The notes under the pieces are model-generated. The model saw only the letters and a list, made by a program, of their open reading frames with translations. It was not told the DNA's origin and ran no database searches. Source: Nocardioides salarius (GTDB taxonomy: Bacteria > Actinomycetota > Actinomycetes > Propionibacteriales > Nocardioidaceae). From it: a DNA stretch of 64,000 bases. The translations under genes and the position numbers were made by a program. Below, piece by piece: positions 1 through 8,025 of the stretch (position 1 is its first letter; each line of letters starts with the position of its first letter). The stretch is from assembly GCF_016907435.1 (NCBI RefSeq), contig NZ_JAFBBZ010000001.1:1426001-1490000 (forward strand). Direction: 5' to 3'.

Positions 1-199
1 TCAGCCCGATCATCCCCTCGGAGACGACGTCGGCGTGCTCGACGCTGCGCGGCAGCCCGGTGCGGACCCGGCCGGCGACGTACTTGACCAGGGGCGAGTA
101 GCGCAGCAGCAGCTCGTTGCGCGCCTCGAGGTCACGCTCGCCGCGCCAGGCCGCCCAGACGGGGTCGTCCTCGGGGGTGTCCTGCGGCCGCTCGGTCAC
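1..199 (-). CDS. whiG: WhiG/FliA-family RNA polymerase sigma factor (N-terminal part, cut by window edge)
   Basis: This is the N-terminal 66 codons of a sigma-28-type factor; the rest lies left of the window. The GTG at 199-197 is the first start after an in-frame TAG 12 bases upstream. The protein reads through an acidic leader and then YSPLVKYVAGRV, GLPRSVEHAD and SEGMIGL, the region 1.2/2.1 block characteristic of Streptomyces WhiG and FliA. Such factors recognise TAAA/TCAA-type -35 and GCCGATAA-type -10 boxes. It lies 71 bases downstream of the major pilin gene on the same strand, and an RsiG-like anti-sigma gene sits at 9829-10350, so it probably directs the pilus promoters. A different sigma-70 paralogue cannot be fully excluded from 66 residues, but the motif match is strong. 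Confidence 0.88.
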   Translation of the reverse strand, partial: MTERPQDTPEDDPVWAAWRGERDLEARNELLLRYSPLVKYVAGRVRTGLPRSVEHADVVSEGMIGL

Positions 200-228
200 G
201 GGACTTGTCTACCCGAGCAGGAACGACG

Positions 229-262
229 ACGGCGCGCCGCCCCCGAGGGGACGGCGCGCCGT
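229..262 (-). terminator. hairpin after the major pilin gene
   Basis: The sequence cggcgcgccg occurs twice (230-239 and 252-261) around a C-run/G-run loop, giving a very stable stem just past the pilin stop codon. No T-run follows, which is common for actinobacterial terminators. It separates pilA from the sigma gene, so sigma transcription from the pilin promoter would need read-through. Confidence 0.6.
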
Positions 263-270
263 GAAGAGAC

Positions 271-723
271 TCAGCCCTGATCTGCAGCCGCGACCGCCGT
301 GTATTCGGCAGTGCAGTCCACGCCAGTCAAGCCACCTTCGCCGGAGTCGTAGTAGAAGGTGTCGGTGCCCGCGGTTCCGCCCTCACGCGTTCCCGTGGCG
401 CAGAATCCATCAGCATTGGCAGACACAAGCTTGATGACGTTGTTGCCCGTCTTCTTGAAGTCGTAACCGTCTGCGATAAGCAGCGCCATCTTATTGGCAT
501 AGGCGTTGTTGTCGACGAGATAGGTGCCCTGGACAGTCCCGAGGTTCTTCAGATCCGACTGGACCGACGCGTCAGCCGCCTTCTCGCGCTGCGACAGGAA
601 CACCGGGATCGCGATGGCGGCGAGCACGCCGATGATCAGGACGACGACGAGGAGCTCGATCAGGGTGAAGCCCTGGTCCTTGCGCTCCTCGGAGTCCGCG
701 GGGCGGACAGGCAGCTTCAGCAT
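271..723 (-). CDS. pilA: major type IV pilin (prepilin)
   Basis: This 150-aa prepilin is the structural subunit of the pilus. It has an 18-residue positively charged leader ending in KDQG, followed by FTLIELLVVVLIIGVLAAIAIP, the class III prepilin signal with the conserved Phe+1 and Glu+5. PilD cleaves after the Gly and methylates the Phe. Two Cys near the C terminus (in FCATG and VDCTAE) may form the usual D-region disulfide. AAGGAGA lies 8 bases before the ATG. The gene is visibly less GC-rich than its neighbours, typical of pilins that vary fast or are highly expressed. It is divergent from the minor-pilin operon, and each side has its own TCAAGG-N14-nCCGAnnC promoter. Confidence 0.95.
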   Translation of the reverse strand: MLKLPVRPADSEERKDQGFTLIELLVVVLIIGVLAAIAIPVFLSQREKAADASVQSDLKNLGTVQGTYLVDNNAYANKMALLIADGYDFKKTGNNVIKLVSANADGFCATGTREGGTAGTDTFYYDSGEGGLTGVDCTAEYTAVAAADQG

Positions 724-792
724 GGGGGGATCTCCTTGGGAGGGATGGAGTGGCGCCGTGCCGAGAGGGGGATAGCGCCGTGTGCACCCGGG

Positions 793-820
793 GTGTCGGG
801 GTCGGGGAGGCCCGCCTTGA
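793..820 (-). promoter_or_regulatory. sigma-28/WhiG-type promoter of pilA
   Basis: On the minus strand TCAAGG (820-815) is followed after exactly 14 bases by CCCGACAC (800-793). Three other pilus promoters in this window have the same -35 hexamer, the same 14-base spacing and the same CCGA core. Transcription would start near 787, leaving a 5' leader of about 64 bases before the pilin ATG. WhiG/FliA consensus boxes are TAAA/TCAA and GCCGATAA with 15-16 bases between tetramer and octamer, which fits. Confidence 0.7.
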
Positions 821-847
821 GCCCGGTCTAGACCACCTGTCCAGCCC

Positions 848-875
848 TCAAGGTGCCGGGCCCGGGCGCCGAGAC
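848..875 (+). promoter_or_regulatory. sigma-28/WhiG-type promoter of the minor-pilin operon
   Basis: TCAAGG at 848-853, 14 bases, then GCCGAGAC at 868-875. Its -10 octamer is identical to that of the pilT2 promoter (11533-11526). The distance to the GTG of the first minor pilin (916) leaves a leader of about 35 bases containing the ribosome-binding site. Confidence 0.75.
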
Positions 876-915
876 CCACCGTGTCGACATCCCCCCGCGA
901 CCGAGGAGCCCAGTC

Positions 916-1392
916 GTGCCCGCACGCCCCGACGACGGCGTCACCATGGTCGAGCTCGTGGTGGTGATCGCGATGATGGGCGCCCTGATGGCCTTCGCGG
1001 TGGTCGGCTGGTCGGCCTGGGCGCGCGCCTCCGCGCAGGACGGCGCCGCCTCGACGCTCGAGGGCACGCTGCGCCAGGCCCAGCAGCAGGCGGTCAGCGA
1101 CGGGTGGGCGACCTGCGTGCAGTTCGACGCGGCGGCCGACACCTGGACGACGTACGAGGGCGCGTGCGGCAGCGGCGGTGCCGTGCTCACCGGGCCGGTC
1201 GGCCTGGGTGACGGGCGGCTCGACCTCGTCGACGTGGCGTTCTCGCCGACCACCGGCGGCAGCACCGCCGGCGTCACCTTCTCGGCGCGCGGCACCGCCA
1301 CCCCGGGGCGGGTGCGGATCGCCCGCGACGGCAGCGACCGCGTCGTCACCATCGCGGTGGAGGGGCTGACCGGCCGTGTCACGACCCGCTGA
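916..1392 (+). CDS. minor pseudopilin, GspH/FimT type
   Basis: This 158-aa pseudopilin probably belongs to the pilus tip or initiation complex. The leader ends in DDG, then VTMVELVVVIAMMGALMAFAVVG: prepilin cleavage site, Glu+5 and the hydrophobic helix. The remainder is a small beta-rich domain of GspH/FimT length, with two Cys (in ATCVQF and EGACGS). The GTG at 916 is chosen because GAGGAG (903-908) lies 7 bases upstream. A longer reading from 853 would put a proline-rich stretch before the leader and would overlap the promoter. The stop overlaps the next gene by 17 bases, so the two are translationally coupled. Confidence 0.85.
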   Translation: MPARPDDGVTMVELVVVIAMMGALMAFAVVGWSAWARASAQDGAASTLEGTLRQAQQQAVSDGWATCVQFDAAADTWTTYEGACGSGGAVLTGPVGLGDGRLDLVDVAFSPTTGGSTAGVTFSARGTATPGRVRIARDGSDRVVTIAVEGLTGRVTTR

Positions 1393-3328
1393 GGAGACGC
1401 GCGGGCAGACCCGCGACCAGGCCCACGACCAGGCCCCCGACGGAGGCTTCAGCCTCGTCGAGGTCGTGGTCTCGGTGGGCATCCTGGTGCTGCTGATCAC
1501 CTTCGTGCTGCCGGCGCTGCTGGTCGGCATCAAGGCCGACGCCGTCGCCCAGCGCACCACCCAGGCACGCAACCTCGCGCAGGCGCAGATGGAGCGCCTG
1601 CGCAACCTCCCCTTCCACGTCGCCTACGACGTCGGCAGCGAGTACGTCGACCTGCTCGACCGCTACTACGAGGACCTCGGCGCGCCCACCGCGACGGTCG
1701 TCTGCGGCCCCAGCGGCGACCGGACCGTGCCCACGACCGGCTGGACCGGCTACGTCACCGGTGCCGCCCGGTGCTCGTGGGAGCCGGCCACCGGCCCGTT
1801 CTTCCGGCAGGTGCAGGTCGGCAGCGGCGACGGCGCCGGGTTCGTCACCGTCACCACCACCCAGCTGCTCTCCGACGCCTCGCCGCCCCAGGTCGTGACC
1901 CCTCCGGCCGACTGGGACTCCCAGCGCAGCGGCCGGGACTCGCCGCCCGCCTCCCAGGTCGGGGTGACCGTGACCGTCTTCTCCTCGCTGGCCGGCGACC
2001 GCGAGCCGGTCAGCACCAGCAGCCAGCTGACCCGGCAGAGCCTGGCCACCCCCCGCGTGGAGGCCTCCGTGCAGGTCGCGGCCCTGCAGCTCGGCACCAA
2101 CGTGGCCGCCACCGACCCCGCCCTCGCCGACCCGGTCGCCGTGCCGGTGACCCTCTCGGCAGGGCTGGTCGACCTGGCCGGCTCGGTCACGGCCACCAGC
2201 CGCACCGACGCCGTGCTCGGCTCGACCCTGACCGGCCTCGGCACCGGCGCCCAGGCTCGCGGCGCCTCCGCCTCGGGGGCGGCGCCCGGCGACCAGTCGG
2301 TGGTCTCGACGGGCTCGCTGGCCGGGCAGCTCGACGCCAGCGGCTGCCAGCTGGTCTGCTGGGGCGGCACCCGCACCACCGCCTTCGCGGTGCGCGCCAG
2401 CAACGGCCTGCCCCTCGTGGCCGACCCGGCCGCGCCGGCCACCGCCACCGTCACCGACCTGTCGTCGGGCGGGGTGTCCCTGGCCGGGGGCGCCGACGCC
2501 GACTACCGCGAGCGGCTCTCCCTCGCCGGCCCGCTCGTGCGCCTGGCCGGTGGTGCCACACCGGTGAAGTCGGGCATCTCCAGCTCCTGCCAGGTCGCGG
2601 AGACGGGCGAGAGCGTGCGCGTGGTCGCCGGCGGCTGGCTGCGCACCGCCGACCGGGTGCCCAGCAGCGCCGCCCTGCAGGTCGACGCCTGCGGCGCCGC
2701 GCGCGCCTCGGCCCTGGCTGTGCTGCCGACCACCTTCGCGCCCGAGGGCGTGCTCCAGGTCCAGCTGGTGCGCGCCGCCGCCCGGTGCACGGTCAGCGGC
2801 GGCGCGCACACGGCCACGACCGCGGTCGACTACGAGGCCGTCGTACGCCGCTGGACCGGCGCGAGCCCCGACCCCTACACGACCGTCGCCACGGTGCGGC
2901 CCGACGCCACGACCGACCCGCTCGCCGGGCTCGACCTCGACACGCTGCCGGTGCCCGGGCACGGCGTGCTGGGCGACTACATCGCATCCTGGACGTCGCT
3001 GACCCGGGACCGGGTGGTCCGCACCACCGGCGCCGGCTCGGCCACCGTCGACGTCCCGGCGCTGGTCTCGGTGGTCACCCAGCCCGTGCGGACCGGCACC
3101 GAGCCGCTGACGACCAGCAGCCCCAGCCCGACACCGAGCCCGACCCCCAGCCCGTCGCCCAGCCCGTCGCCCACACCGACCGCCGAGCCCGACGCCGACC
3201 CGACGGCCTCGCCCAGCCCGACCGCGGAGCCCGCCCCGGCCCCGCCGGAGCCGGACCTCGTCGACCCCGCCTCGTCGGTGTCGGTCTCGGTCGGCGCCCT
3301 GTCGTGCTCGGCCCTGGACGCCCGATGA
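1376..3328 (+). CDS. large minor pseudopilin (PilV-like) with Pro/Ser/Thr-rich C-terminal region
   Basis: The 650-aa protein begins with a hydrophilic leader (DGG) and FSLVEVVVSVGILVLLITFV, a prepilin signal with Glu+5. Its body is several times longer than an ordinary PilV (about 150-200 aa). It consists of beta-rich sequence with scattered Cys and a Ser-Pro/Thr-Pro run near residues 580-630. The size suggests a pilus-tip adhesin presented by a pseudopilin stalk; that is inference, because I recognise no named adhesin domain. The GTG start at 1376 lies inside the previous gene, and the stop overlaps the next start as ATGA. The Pro/Ser/Thr stretch comes from a repetitive DNA tract around 3120-3240, which may be length-variable. 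Confidence 0.8.
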   Translation: MSRPAEETRGQTRDQAHDQAPDGGFSLVEVVVSVGILVLLITFVLPALLVGIKADAVAQRTTQARNLAQAQMERLRNLPFHVAYDVGSEYVDLLDRYYEDLGAPTATVVCGPSGDRTVPTTGWTGYVTGAARCSWEPATGPFFRQVQVGSGDGAGFVTVTTTQLLSDASPPQVVTPPADWDSQRSGRDSPPASQVGVTVTVFSSLAGDREPVSTSSQLTRQSLATPRVEASVQVAALQLGTNVAATDPALADPVAVPVTLSAGLVDLAGSVTATSRTDAVLGSTLTGLGTGAQARGASASGAAPGDQSVVSTGSLAGQLDASGCQLVCWGGTRTTAFAVRASNGLPLVADPAAPATATVTDLSSGGVSLAGGADADYRERLSLAGPLVRLAGGATPVKSGISSSCQVAETGESVRVVAGGWLRTADRVPSSAALQVDACGAARASALAVLPTTFAPEGVLQVQLVRAAARCTVSGGAHTATTAVDYEAVVRRWTGASPDPYTTVATVRPDATTDPLAGLDLDTLPVPGHGVLGDYIASWTSLTRDRVVRTTGAGSATVDVPALVSVVTQPVRTGTEPLTTSSPSPTPSPTPSPSPSPSPTPTAEPDADPTASPSPTAEPAPAPPEPDLVDPASSVSVSVGALSCSALDAR

Positions 3329-3999
3329 GCCGCGGCCCCGTGGCGACGCAGCCGCTCCCCCGCGACGCCGGCATGACGATGGCCGAGGTGCTGGTCTCGA
3401 TGATGCTCTTCGCCGTGCTCGGCTCGGTGCTGCTGTCCTTCGCGATGGCCACCGCCCGGGTCACCGACCGCATCCAGGTCTCCGGCGACCTGACCGGCGA
3501 GTCGCGGCTGGCCTTCCAGCGCTTCTCCCGCGAGCTGCGCCAGGCCAGCGACATCCGCGGCGTGCAGTTCTCGACCGGCACCGGCACCACCACCGCGATC
3601 ACGTTCTGGACCGACTTCAACGGCAACGGTGTCGTCGACCTCGACGCGAGCGACCCGGAGGTGCTCACCTACCGCTGGGACCCCGACAGCCAGCGCCTGA
3701 CCCTGACCGCCAACGACGCCTCCGGCACCGCCGTGACCCGCCCGGTGCTCGCCGGCCGGGTCACCACCTTCGACCTGCAGCTGCGCAGCAGCCTGTGGCA
3801 GCACGACACCTCCGGCGACGGGGTGCCCACGACCTGGCAGGAGCTCGACGCCTCGGTCGTGGGCAACCACAACGGCGTCCCCGACGACCCCGAGCTGGAG
3901 CACGTCGACCTGATCGGGGTCGAGCTGAGCGTCACCGAGGACGACGTCGAGCACGTCTTCTCCACCCAGACCGACCTGCGCAACCGCGCCCAGAGCTGA
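3325..3999 (+). CDS. minor pseudopilin, PilW-like, with EF-hand-like loops
   Basis: This 224-aa protein has leader RDAG followed by MTMAEVLVSMMLFAVLGSVL, a prepilin N terminus with Glu+5. The following RLAFQRFSRELRQASD is typical of PilW/GspJ-type minor pilins. Two acidic loops, DFNGNGVVDLDASD (about residue 95) and DTSGDGVPTTW (about residue 162), look like calcium-binding EF loops, as in calcium-dependent pilus tip proteins. It starts with ATG overlapping the previous stop (ATGA) and is followed after 10 bases by the PilX-like gene. Confidence 0.83.
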   Translation: MSRGPVATQPLPRDAGMTMAEVLVSMMLFAVLGSVLLSFAMATARVTDRIQVSGDLTGESRLAFQRFSRELRQASDIRGVQFSTGTGTTTAITFWTDFNGNGVVDLDASDPEVLTYRWDPDSQRLTLTANDASGTAVTRPVLAGRVTTFDLQLRSSLWQHDTSGDGVPTTWQELDASVVGNHNGVPDDPELEHVDLIGVELSVTEDDVEHVFSTQTDLRNRAQS

Positions 4000-4009
4000 G
4001 GACCGGCCC

Positions 4010-5377
4010 ATGCACGAGACGAGCCGCCACCGCGACGAGGGCAGCGCCCTGGTGATCACCGTGATGGTGATGGCCCTGATGGCCGTGCTGGGCACCACGG
4101 TGCTCGGGGTCACCGTCAACAACCTCGGCGCGACCCGCCGCGCCACCGACGCCACCCTGGCCCTCGACGCCGCCGACGCGGGGCTCAACCAGGCGGTGGC
4201 CTACCTGCGCTCCAGCGGCACCCGGGCCCTGGACGCCTGCTCGCCGGCCTGCGGCGCGGCGAACCCCTGGGGCGACGAGGGGGCCCCGATGAGCGCGCCG
4301 GTCGCCAACAGCGACGACCAGCGCTACGAGGCCTGGATCGTGCCGCAGCCCGGCGGCAGCGCCGACGCGCGCACCTACCGCGTCCACTCCCGCGGGCTCG
4401 CCGGCGCCGGCGAGGCCCGCGCCCAGCGCCTGGTCGAGGCCGACGTGACCGTCTCGCTCGTCGACGTCGGGCTGCCGCTGGGGGTCTACGCCCGCTCGGT
4501 GCAGGGGGCCGGCACCCCGGACCTGACCGGGGTCAGCATCTTCTCCACCGGCTGCGTGTGGAACCGCTCCAAGATCGACTTCGGCGGCACCACCGACGCG
4601 GCGTACGGCATCCCCGCCGCCGTGCACAGCTCGCAGGTGATCACCGACCGCAACGGCAACAACAAGACCTGCAGCGGCTCGGACTCGAAGGCGATCCACC
4701 GCTCCCAGGCGTGCCCGTCGGGGGCCTTCCGCTGGGACCAGGACTCCATCGGCGGCCCCTGCTCCGACCTGGCCGGCGCACACCCGCGCTACTACGGCCG
4801 CGACGACGGCGACGGCGACGGCGACATCGACGTCGACGGCACCTTCCTGGCCGACGACGCGGCGCTGCTGGACCTCTTCGGCATCGAGGACGACCCGCTG
4901 CCGGAGTGGAAGCTGGCCGAGCTGCGCACCGTGGCCACCTCGCAGGGCAGCTACTCCCGGTTCGCGTCGGGGTGGAGCGTGCCGGACCCCACGACGTACC
5001 CCAACTCGGTGCTCTACTTCGACCTGACCCGCACCGACCCCGGCGGAACCGTGGACCTGAAGGAGCTCGGCAGCACCTGGGCGCAGAGCAGCTGCGAGGA
5101 CGGCGCGTGGACCCGCTCGCTGCTCATCGTCATCGACGGCGGCAACGTCAAGATGAACGGCAACAGCGAGGTCGCGGCCAGCATCGTGCTGACCTCGCGG
5201 ACCTACGGCGAGGTCGACAAGGGCAACGGCAACCCCGACTACGTCGGCACGCTCTTCGCCAACACCCTCAACCTCGCCGGGGCCTTCGACTTCGAGCTCA
5301 ACCAGTGCTTCCTCGACAACCTCAGCCCCAGCCTCTTCTCGGTCTCCGTGGAGGACTACCGGGAGATCGACCGCTGA
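4010..5377 (+). CDS. PilX-like pilus assembly protein
   Basis: The 455-aa protein has a short leader with EGSALVITVMVMALMAVLG. The hydrophobic segment lacks the usual Glu+5, as in many PilX/GspK-type proteins. Next comes AADAGLNQAVAYLRSSGT, the conserved PilX helix. The middle carries an Asp-rich DDGDGDGDIDVDGTF run (about residue 265), a possible calcium loop. The C-terminal part reads like the polymer-forming beta structure seen in PilX-like proteins of Gram-positive pili. It is the last gene of the minor-pilin operon and converges on pilC across the palindromic block at 5396-5535. Confidence 0.78.
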   Translation: MHETSRHRDEGSALVITVMVMALMAVLGTTVLGVTVNNLGATRRATDATLALDAADAGLNQAVAYLRSSGTRALDACSPACGAANPWGDEGAPMSAPVANSDDQRYEAWIVPQPGGSADARTYRVHSRGLAGAGEARAQRLVEADVTVSLVDVGLPLGVYARSVQGAGTPDLTGVSIFSTGCVWNRSKIDFGGTTDAAYGIPAAVHSSQVITDRNGNNKTCSGSDSKAIHRSQACPSGAFRWDQDSIGGPCSDLAGAHPRYYGRDDGDGDGDIDVDGTFLADDAALLDLFGIEDDPLPEWKLAELRTVATSQGSYSRFASGWSVPDPTTYPNSVLYFDLTRTDPGGTVDLKELGSTWAQSSCEDGAWTRSLLIVIDGGNVKMNGNSEVAASIVLTSRTYGEVDKGNGNPDYVGTLFANTLNLAGAFDFELNQCFLDNLSPSLFSVSVEDYREIDR

Positions 5378-5395
5378 CCGCTGCCGCCTCGGGCG

Positions 5396-5535
5396 GTGGG
5401 TCGTGGCCCCGGTCGTGGTCCCGGTCGTGTGCCGGGTCGTGGTCCGGGTCGTGTGCCCAGGGACGCGCCATGGCGCGGCGAGGGGCCACGACCCGAGCCA
5501 CGACCCAGACCACGACCCGGACCACGACCCGCGGC
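5396..5535. repeat. nested inverted repeats between convergent pilus operons (bidirectional terminator)
   Basis: Two perfect arms pair: 13 bases at 5398-5410 with 5482-5494, and 20 bases at 5434-5453 with 5511-5530. Because the arms are built of gtcgtgg-type repeats, alternative pairings are possible. The centre holds a 14-base perfect palindrome (5464-5477). The block lies exactly between the stop of the PilX-like gene (+) and the stop of pilC (-), so its likely role is termination on both strands. Confidence 0.65.
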
Positions 5536-5563
5536 GGGGCCGGCCGGGGGCAGCGGCAGCAGG

Positions 5564-6781
5564 TCAGCCGATCAGCTCGAAGACCGAGAAGATCGGCATG
5601 TAGAGGGCCACGATCATCCCGCCGACGACCAGGCCGAGGCCGGCGATCATCAGCGGCTCGATGAGGGAGGTGAGGGCCTCGGTGGTGGCCTCGACCTCCT
5701 CGTCGTAGAACTTGGCGATGCGGTGCAGCATCTGGTCCATCGCACCGGTCTCCTCGCCGGAGGCGATCATCTGCACGACCATCGCGGGGAAGACCTCGTG
5801 GCGGGCCAGCGGGCCGGCGACCGACTCGCCGGCGGCGACGGAGCGGCGTACGTCGGCGACGGCGTGGGCCACCACGGTCGAGCCGCAGGTCTCGGCGACC
5901 ACGTCGAGGGCCTGCAGGATGGGTACGCCGGAGCCCAGGAGGGTGCCCAGGTTGCGGGTGAAGCGGGTCAGCGCGATCTTGGCGAAGAGCGGCCCGAAGA
6001 CGGGCAGTCGCAGCTTGAGCGGGTCGAGGACCTCGCGCACCCGCTGGGTGCGGCCGTAGCGGCGCCACCAGGCCACGAAGGCGACCGTGGCGACGACCCC
6101 GGCCGGCACCAGGACGCCCATCGCCCCGGAGATGGTGACCAGCACCTGGGTCGGCAGCGGCAGCTCGCCGCCCAGGTCGGCGAACATGTTCTCGAAGATC
6201 GGGACGATGAAGAGCAACATGCCGATGCACATCAGCGCGGCCATGATCAGCACGACCACCGGGTAGGTCATCGCCGACTTCACCTTGCCGCGCAGGCGCA
6301 CGTCGGCCTCGAAGGTGTCGGCCACCTGGCGCATCGCGGAGTCGAGGAAGCCGCCGGCCTCGCCGGCGCGGGTCATGTTGACCATCAGCGGCGGGAAGAC
6401 CGCCTCCTCGGCGGCGAACGCGGTCGAGAGCGCCTCGCCGCCCTCGACGGCCTGACGAACGCCGGTGAGCACCCGGCGCAGCTCGGGGTTCTCGGCCTGC
6501 TCGGCCAGGATGCCCAGCGAGCGCAGCAGCGGCAGGCCCGAGTCGATCATCGTGGCGAGCTGGCGGGAGAAGACCGCGAGCTCCTTGAGCTTGACCCGGC
6601 GCGCGACCGGCAGCCGGATCTCGGTGTTGAGGCCGGTGCCGGCGCGGGTGATCTGCAGCGGCTGGTAGCCCATCGCGACCAGCCGCTCGGCCACCGCCCC
6701 CTCGGAGGGGGCCTTGACCTTGCCCTCGCGGAAGCGGCCGGCGGCGTCGCGGACCTTGTAGTCGAACTGCAGGGTGCTCAC
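5564..6781 (-). CDS. pilC: type IV pilus inner-membrane platform protein
   Basis: The 405-aa PilC/GspF protein anchors the assembly and retraction ATPases in the membrane. It has the N-terminal ARM-like domain and two GspF repeats, each beginning FSRQLATMIDSGLPLL (about residue 70) or FTRNLGTLLGSGVPIL (about residue 275). Three hydrophobic segments lie near 170-195, 220-240 and 375-400. It starts with GTG at 6781, overlapping the pilT1 stop by four bases (GTGA), and is the last gene of the pilT2-rsiG-pilB-pilT1-pilC operon. Confidence 0.95.
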   Translation of the reverse strand: MSTLQFDYKVRDAAGRFREGKVKAPSEGAVAERLVAMGYQPLQITRAGTGLNTEIRLPVARRVKLKELAVFSRQLATMIDSGLPLLRSLGILAEQAENPELRRVLTGVRQAVEGGEALSTAFAAEEAVFPPLMVNMTRAGEAGGFLDSAMRQVADTFEADVRLRGKVKSAMTYPVVVLIMAALMCIGMLLFIVPIFENMFADLGGELPLPTQVLVTISGAMGVLVPAGVVATVAFVAWWRRYGRTQRVREVLDPLKLRLPVFGPLFAKIALTRFTRNLGTLLGSGVPILQALDVVAETCGSTVVAHAVADVRRSVAAGESVAGPLARHEVFPAMVVQMIASGEETGAMDQMLHRIAKFYDEEVEATTEALTSLIEPLMIAGLGLVVGGMIVALYMPIFSVFELIG

Positions 6782-8025
6782 AGGTGCGCCCCGCCCGAGG
6801 GCAGCGACTGGGCCTGCCAGGGGTTGAGGCTCTCGCCGTGGGCCCCGGGGCCGGCCGTGCCGGTGCCGGGGGTGCCGCGCAGCCCGCCCGAGCCGAGCAG
6901 GGCGATCAGCTCCTCACGGTTCACGCAGTGCTCGAGGGCCGCCTCGCGGGTGATCCGCCCCTGCTTGACCAGCTCGGCGAGGTGGTTGTCGAGGGTCTGC
7001 ATGCCGTCGCGGGCGCCGGCCTGCATCGCGCCGGGGATCTGGGGCAGCTTGTCGTCGCGGATCATCGCCCGGATGCCGGTGGTGCACACCATCACCTCGA
7101 CGGCCGCGGCGCGGCTGCGCCCGTCGGCGGTCGGCACCAGCGCCTGGCAGACCACGGCGTTGAGGGTCGCGGCCAGCTGGGTGCGCACCTGCTGCTGCTG
7201 CTCGGAGGGGAAGACGTCGACGACGCGCGAGATGGTGTCCTGCGCCGACTGGGTGTGCAGCGTGGCCAGCACCAGGTGGCCCGTCTCGGCCGCGGTCAGC
7301 GCCACCGAGATGGTCTCGAGGTCGCGCAGCTCGCCGACGAGGATCACGTCGGGGTCCTGGCGCAGGACCTGGCGCAGCGCGGCCCGGAAGCCGTGCGTGT
7401 CGGCGCCGACCTCGCGCTGGTTGACGATGCAGCCGCGGTGCTCGTGGAGGAACTCGATGGGGTCCTCGATGGTCATGATGTGCCCGCGCCGCGAGCGGTT
7501 GACCTGGTCGATGATGGCGGCCAGCGTCGTGGACTTGCCCGAGCCGGTCGGCCCGGTGACCAGCACCAGCCCGCGCTTCATGGCCGCGATGGTGCCCACC
7601 ACCGGCGGCAGCGACAGGTCGCCCAGCGTCTTGATCTCCCAGGGGATCAGCCGCATCACCGCACCGATCGACTCGCGCTGCCAGAAGACGTTGACGCGGA
7701 AGCGGGCCACGCCCGGCACCGTGTAGGCGACGTCGAGCTCGCGGGTCTCCTCCAGCACCTTGCGCTGGCGCTCGGTGAGCATCGCGTAGACCGCCTGCTG
7801 CAGCGGGCGCGCCTCGAGCGGCTCGAAGCCCTCGACGGCGCGCATCTCGCCGCGCACCCGGATCGTCGGCGGGACGCCGGTCGTCAGGTGCAGGTCGGAG
7901 CCCCCGAGGTCGAGCACCTGGCGCAGCAGGTCGTCGAGCTCCAGCGACTCCCCCACCTCGGCCTGCGCCTGGTCCCACAGGCCGCCACCCAGGCCACCAC
8001 CGGTACTGCTCTCAGCCCACGACAC
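6778..8025 (-). CDS. pilT: type IV pilus retraction-type ATPase PilT (copy 1)
   Basis: This 415-aa AAA+ secretion ATPase has GGSDLHLTTG near residue 40 and Walker A GPTGSGKSTT near 157. The Asp box TIEDPIEFLH, Walker B DPDVILVGELRD and His box ATLHTQSA follow, all canonical PilT motifs. The C-terminal 40 residues are a Gly/Pro-rich tail not seen in short PilT proteins. The start lies 14 bases inside the end of pilB. The window has two PilT-like ATPases (see 10347-11477). One may power retraction and the other may be a PilU-like accessory; the sequence does not say which. Confidence 0.93.
   Translation of the reverse strand: MSWAESSTGGGLGGGLWDQAQAEVGESLELDDLLRQVLDLGGSDLHLTTGVPPTIRVRGEMRAVEGFEPLEARPLQQAVYAMLTERQRKVLEETRELDVAYTVPGVARFRVNVFWQRESIGAVMRLIPWEIKTLGDLSLPPVVGTIAAMKRGLVLVTGPTGSGKSTTLAAIIDQVNRSRRGHIMTIEDPIEFLHEHRGCIVNQREVGADTHGFRAALRQVLRQDPDVILVGELRDLETISVALTAAETGHLVLATLHTQSAQDTISRVVDVFPSEQQQQVRTQLAATLNAVVCQALVPTADGRSRAAAVEVMVCTTGIRAMIRDDKLPQIPGAMQAGARDGMQTLDNHLAELVKQGRITREAALEHCVNREELIALLGSGGLRGTPGTGTAGPGAHGESLNPWQAQSLPSGGAHL

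Noticed and set aside
271..1605. A 444-codon minus-strand frame spanning pilA and the antisense of the first minor pilins
   Set aside because: Only the last 150 codons (from the ATG at 723, which has AAGGAGA upstream) look like a protein. The rest is antisense to clear minor pilin genes and lies across two promoters; it is open only because of high GC.
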